Below are positions 33,790 through 45,414 of a DNA stretch of 64,000 bases, piece by piece. Position numbers and translations under genes: made by a program. Origin of the DNA: Dermanyssus gallinae (lineage: Eukaryota; Arthropoda; Arachnida; Mesostigmata; Dermanyssidae); contig QVRM01001762.1 of NCBI GenBank assembly GCA_003439945.1, forward strand, positions 1 through 64,000, written 5' to 3'. Each line of letters begins with the position of its first letter. The first letter of the stretch is position 1. The notes beneath the pieces are model-generated. The model searched no databases and was not told the origin of the DNA. It saw only the letters and a list, made by a program, of their open reading frames with translations.

Positions 33790-34900
33790 CTCAACAGTTC
33801 CCCATAGATTTCGGTGTATATCCAGCATATATTTACAAACGAGACGCAAACTTTGACCCTAAGAGAAGCGGCCCATATACTTGATCACTGTATCATGTGC
33901 AAGCTGCTGGAACGCGTAACTGGCATTTTCGACAGTGCCAACAGGCACAATTTAAATAGAAAATAATCGTTTGCCCACCACCTGGTTAACACATCCAGTT
34001 GGGTGGCAATACGATCAGGCCATATCTGAATGGTTTGATGAAATATACCTTAATTTTAGGCCCACGCTTGAAACCGCAGGGTTACTTTAGTATTATTGCC
34101 TGAATTGGTTTAAGGAAAAACTGGTTGCGTGGATAAAGAATTTCGTACGCGAACCAATCTTTCGCGTTCAGGTATAAAATGTTAATCTGGTGAGCCAGAG
34201 CAACCTCAGCGTGCCTTCAAGGAACTAGTACGGGGCTACTCATATTTAATATTTACATTAACCCTTTAAAGGATATTATTTCCGGCTAGATATAGTAACA
34301 CACACGTACAAAGTCTAAGCCTAAGTAAGATGTATAAGGCGTGCGAGCGCGGAGCAGCCTGAAGAACAGTCTATTGTTGCGAAGGACAATACGCTCCTTT
34401 AAGGGCTGGTCGGTCTCACTCGACCTTAGACTAACTCGAAGCAGCTGCGTCGTAATTCGCTTTGACCGTACAACGATATGCATAACAATTATACCATCGG
34501 TGACAAAACATTTATATCACAAAAAGTTACCAGGGATCAAGGTGTAACGATATCCACCAACATGAATTATAGCGTGCATGTTACAGATGCAGTTTGCAGG
34601 GCATCGTAGCGAACTAATTAGACCTTACGCTCAGTCGTGCTCAAAGATCTAGCGAGTTATTCCAAACTGTTAAGAATCTATGAGTTGCTAATAATCACCT
34701 ACGCCGCATTTGTTATGAAAAGGGCCAGCATTTTTTGAGCAAGTTGCACAATGGGTTCCAACGTGTGGCGGTGTTTAAGTGTGTAGTTGAGAAAAAGCAA
34801 GTTATGATCCCAAGCATGCCAGCCGTTACACAAAATTGGCAGAGATCTTGAACTTTGACAAGTACATACATACACGATGGCGAAAATATTTGATGTTATT
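33790..34900 (+). pseudogene. CR1/Jockey-like RT relic
   Basis: Highly decayed. 34,200-34,275 translates to a LQGTSTGLLIFNIYINPLKD segment, which corresponds to the PQG-S-LGPLLF-IYINDL motif. Around 34,490-34,600, YTIGDKTF and TRDQGVTISTNMNY correspond to the post-palm YxLxG and DLGV blocks. Near 34,730, a QRVAVFKCVV segment fits the thumb. The catalytic YxDD is not visible. Multiple stops and shifts are present, and boundaries are approximate. Confidence 0.6.
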
Positions 34901-35043
34901 TATGTAACCATACGACTTGGCAAAAATAATGTTCCGACAATTATCCCAACAAAATGTATCCGTAAGAAGTCCGAATGTTTTCGTAAATAATTAGCAGGCA
35001 ACCTCCAATGAGAGACGCCGTGTCCATACAAGGCACTCTATTT

Positions 35044-35221
35044 ATCAATTATAGATATACATATAGATATTATATAGATATATATTATATAGATATATAT
35101 ATATATATGCCATATATATAGTATATTATATATATATATATATATCGTATATATATATATATATATGTATATATTTATATATATACATATATAAATATGA
35201 TTTATATATATATATATATTA
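35044..35221. repeat. Compound AT-rich array at the left edge of a Tc1-like element
   Basis: TATAGA, TATATT and (AT)n units. The Tc1-like element begins at its right edge. Confidence 0.9.
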
Positions 35222-35223
35222 TA

Positions 35224-35491
35224 CAGTCACTGAAAAAAATATAGGGCCACCCATGTTTGCCACATTTCACGCATTTATTATAACCGATTGTGTAAAGATC
35301 ATAATGATACATGCTCACAGAGTAACAGCGGATACTTTTATCGACATTTGGGGTATCGGGTTACCTTTAAAACACAAGATTTCGACATTTGGCACAGCTA
35401 CGCTGCGAAAAGAATTATAAAGTCACCACCAAGATGCATGTCTTAGCGAGTGAATTGAGTGGAATAACAACGTTTGGGCTCATTTCACGGC
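35224..35491 (+). repeat. Left inverted repeat of the Tc1-like element
   Basis: 268 bp, pairing with 36,551-36,816. Confidence 0.95.
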
Positions 35492-35506
35492 ACCTAACAA
35501 CTATAC

Positions 35507-36498
35507 TTAATATTTAGTGAACTTCCCATTACGTCGGATAACTTGAAAAATGCGGTTTGGTATAGTGTTGAACAAATTTTGGTTGACGTACTGCGAGAGC
35601 TCGTCCCAAGCCTTCACAATTGCTTTTTTTAGTTCTACCTGGTTCAAAAATTGTTTTTCGTCGGTGTAAACCTTTCGGGCGAGCCAGCCCCATACATTCT
35701 CGATAATATTAAGATCAGGTGAGACTGCAGGCCAGCGTAGGACCTCAATATGGCGTTGTTCGAACCAGCTTTCGATCAACTTAGCAGTGTGAATCGGGGC
35801 ATTATCGTGTTGAAAAACAAAGTCGGGTCCTCCCATCAGCTCAAAATGTGCGGATTGCTTTTCTAGTAGATCCCTATAGCGCGTCGAATTAACACAACCG
35901 TCTAAAAACACAATCGGCGACCTTGTATAATACCCGACAGCGGCCCAGATCATCATCGAACTGCCACCTGAGTGCCGTTTTGACAAAAATCGTTCTTCCT
36001 TGCGCACATCGTGGAAATAATAGTTAAATCCATCCGGTCCATCACAATTGAACTTTTTTCATCCGAAAAGAGCACTCGGTGCCATTCAGTGGTCCATGAC
36101 ATCGTAACCTGGGCAAAGTCGAGACGAGCTTTCTGATGCTCAGCGGTCAATCGTGGTTTTCTCTTAAGTTTTTTTCTCGTGAGCCAAAGTGTCTTCCTGA
36201 GGAGGTTTTGCACATTTCGCACGTTCGTTTGCACACCGGCCGCCGCCGCAATTGCCTTTGCCGAGAGCGCAGAGTTCGAGGCTATCTTCAAAATTGCGCG
36301 CTTGTTTCGTTCCGAAATGGCATTTGGACGCCCCGGACTCTTTTTTACGCCGTATTTTTCACCCAAATTCACGAAGTTGTTCACTACTTGGCGAGAACGC
36401 CCCAATCGACGGGAAATTTCCCGATTAGAGAGGCCGACATCCTTATAAGCCTTGATTTGGGTCTTTTCGTCACTCGTGAGACGCCGACCCAAACCCAT
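35507..36498 (-). pseudogene. Tc1-like transposase (DD34E), one frameshift
   Basis: Start ATG at 36,498 (MGLGRRLTSDEKTQI). Residues 1-50 form a first HTH (KDVGLSNREISRRLGRSRQV), a KKSPGRPNAI hook follows, and a second HTH lies at about 70-110. WHRVLFSDEK carries the first Asp. Directly after it the frame breaks in an A-run near 36,060: the homologous FN-DGPDGFNYYFHDVRKEE reading lies in the other frame, consistent with loss of a single A. The second frame (36,007-35,507) holds GGSSMMIWAAVGYY, FVFQHDNAPIH (second Asp) and SPDLNIIENVWGWLAR (Glu). Second Asp and Glu are 34 residues apart, the Tc1 signature. Both inverted repeats flank it closely. The product would catalyse cut-and-paste transposition at TA; this copy as sequenced would be truncated. 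Confidence 0.93.
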
Positions 36499-36550
36499 CG
36501 TTTCAGCACAGAAAAATCTCTGGTAGGAGGTCTGCTTTCGTTTCCGTCGA

Positions 36551-36816
36551 GCCGTGAAATGAGCCCAAACGTTGTTATTCCACTCAATTCACTCGCTAAG
36601 ACATGCATCTTGGTGGTGACTTTATAATTTTTTCGCAGCGTAGCTGTGCCAAATGTCGAAATCTCGTGTTTTAAGGTAACCCGATACTCCAAATGTCGAT
36701 AAAAGTATCCGCTGTTACTCTGTGAGCATGTGTCATTATGATCTTTACACAATCGGTTATAATAAATGCGTGAAATGTGGCAAACATGGGTGGCCCTATA
36801 TTTTTTTCAGTGACTG
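36551..36816 (-). repeat. Right inverted repeat of the Tc1-like element
   Basis: 266 bp, inverted partner of 35,224-35,491. Confidence 0.95.
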
Positions 36817-36818
36817 TA

Positions 36819-37848
36819 TATATATAACACATTAGGGTTCAAACGTGTGTGTGTTGAAGAGTTGAAATGTGACGGACGGAAAAGGTAAGAGCCGCATCAA
36901 CTTTAAAACGTTGTTTCCAAAGTTTTTGAGGAACAACATGTACGTTTGATGGGTTGGCAATCCTAGCGGGAGCGCTGAAGAAGGTTACTAACATTCCAAG
37001 ATCGTGCTAAACAAATCGGCTGTATATTCTGATATAGCATCTACAAGCAGAACTCTGAGACTAAGCACATAGAAACCGCGCAAAAACCTCTGAAGCCATT
37101 TCAACATACATTTAGTTTTATTGATTTAATGTTACTCGTATTTATTTTGTTAGAGTTATTCGCATTATTTTTTTTTATTCTTTCTAGGAAGTTCAAAGTA
37201 AACAATGCCTCTGAAATCACACTAATAAAGCAACATAATCATATATGAGTAGACTTTTGCTTGGATTAACTCTTAGAACGGCCCACGCCGTCGGACCAAA
37301 ATGTTGGCTGTTCACATGATCGCAGAGAACCCATTTTTAGTCGCAGATCACCAAACGATCCAAGAACGCGGCTCTGCAGTAGGGATTATGGTGCGAAGTA
37401 CAAGTGCGAATGCGCTTCAATTTGTTGGCGTTACCCAGCCTATAAAAACCAATTTAACAGCGAAGAGGTTATCCTAAGCGTAGGATTGACATGTGTAGGA
37501 TGTTGCTGTGTACTTAAGCGCGGAACGTCTTCTTTCAACAAAGAGGGTCAGCTGGATGTTGGTGTATCGTCAGGGTTACAATCTCCACCACGGAACATGG
37601 CAAACCATGTTCGGCAGGCCCGTTCGTTGATAACAGCTTTGGCATCATTTCAGAAGTCGTACAACAAAACAGAACTTGCACGTTTATACTCACTATTTCT
37701 CCTTCGTCTCAGAATATAACTGAGATTAGTCGCCAAAGCTGAACCATCCGGCTGATGCGGTAATGACCGTTCTATCATAAACGTATCACTCTTTCCAATG
37801 CTGATGCTGCGTAGAGGGCCCTGTCAGCTTCTGAGGAAACAAGTGAAT
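36819..37848. other. Unassigned sequence
   Basis: No family recognised. The 77-codon frame at 37,486 is unsupported. Confidence 0.4.
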
Positions 37849-38805
37849 ACCAAAAGAAGGCTACAGTTGTAATGTACGCAGATGACATAGTGCTTATCAC
37901 GACCTGGGTGCCATCAAGCGCATCACTGCCTTGGCGAAAGTAGGCTTTGGCTCAAGGGGGCTGGAAATAAACGCCATGAAAGCCAAGGCTTTGAAATTTA
38001 GAAATGGAGGTCGATTGGTCGAAAGGCATTATATATTGTGGCGGTTAATCCTTAAAATTCCTCAACTTTTTCCAATATATGGGGCTTCGGCTTCGTAATA
38101 CTTGGACGACCTTCACTGCTCACATCGTCGAGACAACGTGCACAGCCTTAATCTTTCTTTATGGAGACGTAGGCGACGTCTGGCGACTGTCCGTGCCGAC
38201 GGCAGTGGCCTTCTTTTACCTCAAGATTAAAGTATGGTCTTAACAGAATATGGGAACACCTAAATCGGGTAAACCTTGGTTTGCTTGAAAGATGTTTCAC
38301 AATGTACATGAAACGAGTACTATGTCTGTCAATGCGGGCAAGGAGCTGCTTTCTGTACCTAAAGTCAGGCTGTGCACCGGTTGTTGAGATAACTCGACTG
38401 AGGTTGAAGATGCCGCGTACAGTACCATTCGTGAGCTTTATCTCGGAATGGGAAAATAAAGTTGAACAAGTCCGACGAGAGGTTAGAAACCTGGATATTT
38501 TCAGTGCTTCTCACCTCCGGTCTGGGTTGCATAAAACAATCGCCACGTCTATACCAAATACATAGTTCATCGCTATCATCACCTGGTCTGTTCAAACCCG
38601 AACTTCCACGAGGAGTACACGGAGTGCATCTGTCGACTGTGCACTCAGGCGTGTACGAAGTTTCATGCGTCTGCCTGCCTGGCCCTTGAGATGAGATCAC
38701 GCACTGCCTCTCCCGAATACAACATGATGCGAGCAACTGACAACTGTATAATCGTCTCTGTTATATGCATACTCAATATGAGTGAAATAAATATGATGAT
38801 TATAT
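37849..38805 (+). mobile_element. PHD-finger LINE, 5'-truncated copy 2
   Basis: Homology to the 8-12 kb LINE begins at about 37,849, equivalent to position 11,136 there, a few codons before the YADD box, and continues to the C terminus. It retains MYADDIV, then a small deletion shifts the frame. The segment at 38,120-38,185 (CATCGTCGAGACAACGTGCA and on) is present here and in copy 3, and corresponds to the 65 bp missing from copy 1. The frame 38,281-38,565 matches the FTMYMKRVLCLSMRAR domain. Beyond 38,550 it encodes a Cys-rich end (ECICRLCTQACTKFHASAC) that copy 1 lacks, plausibly the native zinc-binding C terminus. The tail is GAAATAAATATGATGATTAT. Confidence 0.82.
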
Positions 38806-40940
38806 ATGTGTAATCTGATGTTTCCTTAAAAGTTGCTACTTAACTCTCAGCCTAGTCCTCCCACCGGGGTAGGGACGATGTGAAGTACGTTGTCGTCGTT
38901 CCTGACGCGCCAGTCTGTTGTGACCTATGGTTCTGCAACCGGCCAACAAGTACTTCCTTTATTTGCCTTTGTGTTTCTTGTTTACTCTCTCTCTCTCTTT
39001 ATTTAACTTCGCATTTGCACATAGAGCACAGGCTCTACTTCTGCTAAGCAGCGGTCGGGCACTTTTCTAACGTACAGCAAAGTGTATCGCCCACCTCTTT
39101 AGGACTGAGCGGAAGAAGGAAGCGGTTGTAGAGATGGGCGTATAGAAAAAGGTTCGAGACAGTGTGGAGCATATGCATGTCTGTACGTGTAAGCCAACGC
39201 GTAAGCCCGCATCTGCGAAACGGCTAGAGGACGAACGCCAAAAGAAACGCAGTGACCTAAGGGGCAAACGGAAACGTGCGGATCCGCAGTGACGTGTTTT
39301 AGTTGCGTGACGTTTCTCTTTCTGTCATCCCTTTTTCGCGTTCTTCGCGATGGCCTGCATAGGTAATGTACCGGTCTAGTGGACTGTAGCTCGTTCACGA
39401 AGCCCTTCTACGACTACGATGACGACAAGAATAACGTCGACGAGGTCACACTAAACCTGCCTTAATTCTACAAGTATGAACACTGACAGAAAATTTAACT
39501 TGTATATGCTCAATAAAATCATCCTATCATAAAGTTGATTTAAAGCTCTCAATTTTAGAATAAATAGTATTGTGATATTGCATAGGTGCGCGTGCACTAT
39601 AAGTAGAAGATAGATGATTGTCTGCTTCTCTAAACTTTTAACTTACAACGTCGTTATCTGAATGCAAAAATAAAGTTGTGCAGTAACTGTAGAAATGTCT
39701 TGCAACTCTATTGGCACGAGTTGTGGATTTAGACCCAATACGGCGCATAGTGGGTTAATGTCAAGGACTTGTTTCTTGTGTAACCTACTAAATAAATAAA
39801 AGTATGGCCCAATGGTGTGTGTGGGTGGATACTGATATGATTCCTGTAGTAGAGCTTTTAGTTGAAAGTATAGTTTGTTCTTCTATGTTGGTCTACCTCC
39901 TATTTATAGGTGTCTCCTTGCAGTCCCCCAATGTAGCTTGACACTGTTGCGGAGAAGTAAGCTTTACTTGCAGAGCGCGCTGGTTTAACAACACGCCATC
40001 TTTTTTGAAGATTATGGATTAAAACGCGTTCGCGCCCTGCACTGTCCAATAAAGCGAAAAACAGTCTAGCCCTAGTGGAAAATTGGTATTTCGAACGGCC
40101 CCCGCACAGTCCTCGCACAGGTAGAACCGTCGTTGACAAAAACCACAACCACAATAATAAGCAACGTCATCGTCATCACCACCATCGTCACGGTCAGAGC
40201 TTAATCGCGTTATCACTGTTAAAGCGGACAAGTGATTTGTCGCTCGATTCGGCAAGCAGGCTTTAACAAGACACCACCCGAATCTTGCTTTAAGCGTGGC
40301 GCCGCAGCGTAGCTGACTAGCAACGAGAAATGTAAGCAAGCTTAAACAGTTTGTAGCTGTACACGAACAGGACGAGGTGGTGGAAACGGCCGAATCAAGA
40401 GTGGGATATGGAGAAGGTAGGGGGATGAATTTCCTCTCTTCCTTTCCTACTAGGAGTTACCCTGTGTCCTCCCTAGGGTGTCTATCTATCTGACTGCTCA
40501 GGCTACCGGTACCGTTTGACGCTCGGCGGCCGTCGGCGCCGCTCCCCAAGATAGTTGCTCCCTCTTCTATCCTAGCACAACGTTTCTGTGCCTTCTTGAG
40601 ATTCCCCGGAGGTGCTTTGAAGAGGGCGCCCTCCTCTTTCAGATGCGTGGGCCGGACTACAGGATGAAAACAGGGCATCCCTTCAGCTCCAGACACCCCA
40701 ACGGACACCTCAACACACGCACTCATACACACATTCACCCCCGCACGCAGATACACACCGACGAACGGCAGACAGTTACGAAGGCAAACAGGCGAGCGGA
40801 TACACAGACACACGTCGATCTTCGCAGCCAATTTGTTTTTATAGGTGCCGGTAGTAGCGGCAGCACAGCAACGCTCCTGTACTACCACCCCCGGGGTTTG
40901 GCCTGTCTCCTTACCCCCGTCTTTCTCCCTCTCTCTTTCA
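38806..40940. other. Unassigned sequence
   Basis: No family recognised. The frames at 40,019-40,339 and 40,457-40,954 are low-complexity and overlap others antisense. Confidence 0.4.
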
Positions 40941-40984
40941 CACACACACACCACGACGTATTACCTCTGCTAAAATTGTCAGAT

Positions 40985-41300
40985 ATGCAAGAAAGTTGCA
41001 AGAGAAGGCCATATGAGACGAAGATAAAGAAGAATAAGAAAGCGAACAGGGAAAAGAAGAAAAAGAAACAACTACCTCCAGATCTCTTCCTTTATTTTCT
41101 TATTTCCCTATTCTTCCTTTTCTCGTAGCATTTCGCAATTCGTGCCTGGTTTGCTATTTCTTTCTACGGTCGCGCTCTCTTTCTCTCTTGTTCCATTCCC
41201 TATTTCCCCCCATTTTCTCTCTTCCCACCCATTTTCTCCTACTGCTCTATTTGTATCCCTCTCTCTCTCTCTCTTTCCCTCTCCCTCTTATCATTCCCCA
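40985..41300. repeat. Polypurine tract followed by polypyrimidine tract
   Basis: 40,985-41,070 is almost all purine on the plus strand (GAAGAATAAGAAAGCGAACA and similar). 41,080-41,300 is strongly pyrimidine-rich with a (CT)n core at 41,259-41,275. No gene is evident. Confidence 0.7.
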
Positions 41301-42540
41301 TAAAGGATTCGGCTTGAGGAGACATCGTCATGCCACAACCATGCTGCTGATCGTGGGGTGGGTGCTGGCGCGCTGGGGGTTGGCTGTAGGAGGTGGCGAT
41401 AAGCCTAGGGTAAAGACCGGTCGGGTGGACGGTGGTGCTGGACGGGTTCGGATGCGGGTCGAAGAGAACAGAGATGACAGGGTAGTTGGTTACCACCCTG
41501 CCGTGCCTGGACTGGACGCTAGACGAACAGGGCCGAACGAAGACGGTCTGGCAATACAGCAACTGGCCAGCCAGATAGTCAGGCGTCGGTCAACCGACGC
41601 ACAACGAGCGAACGCACTCGCGCGTGCTAATGTCTGGAGGGGAATGGGGTGTCGGTGGGGAGCCGGGGGTTAAAAAGGAGGCAGTGCACGGGGGGGGGGG
41701 GAGATGTGCACCGCGACGACGTCGCCATTCTGCAGAGGAGGCCTAGATCCGGTCGACGCCTACGGATTGAAGAGTCAAAAGCGATACGGCGTCGCGTCGT
41801 TTGATGCAGCATATTAAACCAGCGCGTAGTCAGAGTGCCGCAAATCGACTTAATACTATTGCTGTTTTTTTTTGTTTAATTGTTGCTGCGGCTATTTTTT
41901 TTGTTATTTCGGCCAATGCTATCATTATGTGATTTGTTTCGCGTAATGTTGTTGCTATTTTGTTCATTGTGAGTAACGCTAGTTTGGTTGTTGTTCGTGT
42001 CGCTGTTGGTGCTAATGACATTGTTACTGTAGCCGAATAACCGTGCCGTGTGACTTGAGACTATGGCCGCAAAGCAGCCAGCGACCAATTCCGTAACGTA
42101 TCAACACTACAATTTAGGCAACATTATTATATTATAGTTTACGGACGCCCAAAGTATTGGGTCAGAGAGCAAGTTCCTGTCGGTTAGTGCGCTCCACTCT
42201 ATCCAGTGCAACCTGGTGAGGCGAACACGTGTTTTTAACAAGGGTAGTCTGCTGTTGTTATGGCCTGAACCTAGCCGAATCAGCTCCTTCTGCACATATC
42301 TCGATGCCGAGGCGTTGTGCTGTTTTATGGGTAAAATGAACAGTGGCACCCACAAAGCCCCATTTGCGTGAACGCATAATTTTTCGCTATACCAAGAACT
42401 GAACGCAAGTGCCTCGGTGGCGCAGGTTTGTGATGTCTACGGGTCTCAAGTATGTGCAATCGCACCAGTTCTTGTTTAACGAGTACGAGTGTTTACAGAA
42501 AGGGACTATTCCAAGTGCTTAAAACCAGTCAGCGGTCGTA
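41301..42540. other. Unassigned sequence, GC-rich then AT-rich
   Basis: 41,330-41,800 is GC-rich with a 10-G run near 41,691. The 161-codon frame at 41,188-41,673 is compositionally driven and not called. A weak tRNA A-box-like string, TGCCTCGGTGGCGCAGG, lies at 42,411 without a convincing B box. Confidence 0.4.
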
Positions 42541-42744
42541 GTGATCCCCAAGTGTAAAAGGAATAAAACTGAACCAAAAGGCCTGAACAAGAAACGTACG
42601 CTGACGTACTTTGTCTTCAATTATTTTCCGCTCTGCCTGGAGACCTTTCTGAACCGTTATTGGAGGAGTGGTCAAAAGAAGGGACAATTTGAAGCTTCAA
42701 TGCACGCAGATGATATTGTTATTTTTAGTGAGGTGGTCGATTAG
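42541..42744 (+). pseudogene. Possible reverse transcriptase fragment
   Basis: A 67-codon frame ends in FEASMHADDIVIFSEVV, resembling the YADDIVIFS catalytic box, with His for Tyr. Upstream, FPLCLETFLNRYWRSGQKKG is compatible with the preceding helix. No other RT motif is seen on either side, so this is either a small relic of an unassigned retroelement or chance similarity. Confidence 0.35.
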
Positions 42745-43141
42745 GTAGTATTGATATACTGTAATTACGAGCAATGAGGATTTAATTTTGGTACGTGTTT
42801 AACCGTTTGAGGATTATCATTACAATGACAGGGATTTGCTTTTAAGCTTATGTACAGGATAGACTTCAAAACAAGGAGAGCTGCAGCGATGATAAGAGAC
42901 CCGCAAACAACAATGAAAACTGAGAACCTGACTATACAGGGCCAGGTTAAGTTTTCTAGAAAGTTGTCATAGAAGAGCCCAATATTAGCAGAAAAAAAAA
43001 AGAATTGTTAGAGTTTCAAACGATAATCCTTTGTTGACAAAAAACGTTTAGGAGCAGTGAGGCTTAAGCAGAGCATAAGGATTTGGAGATGAAACATCTA
43101 CAAAGTAATGATAAGTAAAATTAGATAAACTAGAATTGGCA

Positions 43142-43144
<3 letters not shown>
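42745..43144. other. Unassigned sequence
   Basis: Nothing recognised. Confidence 0.5.

Positions 43145-43177
<33 letters not shown>
43145..43177. repeat. (AT)n microsatellite
   Basis: About 16 AT units. Confidence 0.95.
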
Positions 43178-43980
<803 letters not shown>

Positions 43981-44069
43981 TACGCTGAGGGTAGGTCGAG
44001 CCTGCTGTTGTGATGGTCATGATACGGGGCCGGGGTATTGACAATCGCTTTGGAAAAAACGCTGTGTTT
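43981..44069 (+). repeat. 89 bp dispersed repeat, copy 1
   Basis: TACGCTGAGGGTAGGTCGAG to GCTGTGTTT. It matches 58,267-58,355 in the same orientation with about five substitutions in 89 bp. Both copies start right after an AT stretch. The similarity stops sharply after GCTGTGTTT. Its identity is unknown. Confidence 0.88.
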
Positions 44070-44939
44070 CAAGTACTTAACAAGTTTTCTAAACGTGTTA
44101 CAAAAGGCTGCAAGGTCAGCTATTCGGTTCCTCTAGAGCAGATATGGACCACTTAACTAAGATATATGAGAGACCATTTGTGAAAACTTGTTAGGCCGGC
44201 GAGTGCTCGGCTGCACGACGCTCAACAATACCGGATTATCCTACAAAGTTCGCCTCTTTAGGGGCTTGCACATAAAGATGCCGTTAGAAACGCAAGGTGT
44301 AACTTCGAATTCGACGAGTAGCTCCCGCGGAACGCCGAAAGGCAATTACTATCCGCAGCTACGCATTTACAGGCGCGGTTACCGACACGAGGGGCCCACC
44401 CGATTCATTCATCTCACCAATTCGGCATTCAAAAACACAGATCTCCCCAGGTACTTTACCAGCTTATGTTTGTGTTTGTTAAATCTAAGATAGCCTTTAC
44501 CTCACAATCAAGACGTTTAGTCTTAAAACGATTGCCTACATATTTAGGGTGTTCGCAATTTTAGTGAAGTTTTGATATACATTTACAAAATAACCTCGTC
44601 ACATGGTAGGTTTCTAATAAAAGAATGCTCAACTGCATCTATTTCTCTTTCGATTAGAGGGCACCTTATGATAAACTAAATATTATGGCAAAATGGAGTT
44701 CCGATCTAATGTAGAAATGTACTTGCTCGGTGAGATTCAAACTAAGCAGTAGCCGTTGCGTAGACAATCTAATATTAGAAATTAAAGATGCTAGACATTC
44801 AGTTCATAGGACTTTTCCTATCTAGGGAATGTCCTTTGTGCACGCTTACAATCGCACAAAAGAAATAATAGTGATAAAGCAAGTGATGTTTAATCAACGT
44901 GTATGCATATATTATATTTTTATTGAATTGACATGTCTG
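44070..44939. other. Unassigned sequence
   Basis: Nothing recognised. The 101-codon frame at 44,188 is unsupported. Confidence 0.4.
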
Positions 44940-45345
44940 TTCTGTTACCAACCTCAAGGAGGTGCAGAGAAGCAGACGTATTTTTACATTCTAGACAGAA
45001 ACATGCGACGAATTCTACAGCGTGATCCAGGTCAAAAACCCTTTACGGTTTAACAGGTTTATGGACTTAGTGCAAAAAACAGAGAAAGCACGCTACCTTA
45101 CGGCAAAAGTGTTGCATGACGTGCTGAATGGTGGTAAACTGCCTAGCAACATGTTCAGTAATGAGACCGCGCTTTCCCACAGAGCAAAGCGACTTACACG
45201 TGGCTCCGCGACAACGTGCTAAGCTACCTTTCTTCAGGACAGCAGATCCCATGGTCGCCCAATCTCTAGACCATGGAATGTTTTATCAGACATGCTGCAA
45301 AAAAACCAGTTTGAAATGTTTGAAATCAGACATTCAACACGTGTA
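44940..45345 (+). pseudogene. CR1/Jockey-like RT, C-terminal tail
   Basis: Frame shifts aside, the translation gives a KVLHDVLNGGKLPSNMF segment (post-RT helix), then SHGRPISRPWNVLSDMLQKN followed by FEMFEIRHS. This corresponds to the R-I/S-x-WNxLP...FK block that closes CR1- and Jockey-type ORF2 proteins. No catalytic RT motif is left, so the copy is severely 5'-truncated. Boundaries are approximate. Confidence 0.6.
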
Positions 45346-45376
45346 GAAGAAAACGGCGGATAGTGTTGTTTCAGCA

Positions 45377-45378
<2 letters not shown>

Positions 45379-45411
<33 letters not shown>
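45379..45411. repeat. (AT)n microsatellite
   Basis: About 16 AT units. Confidence 0.95.

Positions 45412-45414
<3 letters not shown>

Larger units (their letters stand above)
35224..36816 (-). mobile_element. Tc1-like element with about 267 bp inverted repeats
   Basis: A 1,593 bp element bounded by TA on each side (35,222-35,223 and 36,817-36,818). The inverted repeats are long, 35,224-35,491 and 36,551-36,816, and differ at only about five positions (three substitutions and two single-base indels), about 98% identical by eye. Both ends start CAGTCACTGAAAAAAATATA. Long terminal repeats of this type are seen in several Tc1-like lineages. The near-identity of the arms, and a transposase with just one evident lesion, point to recent activity. 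It lies within AT-rich repeats, as expected for TA-targeting elements. Confidence 0.95.

Noticed and set aside
42410..42475. tRNA-like A box (TGCCTCGGTGGCGCAGG)
   Set aside because: No B box at the right distance and no foldable cloverleaf.
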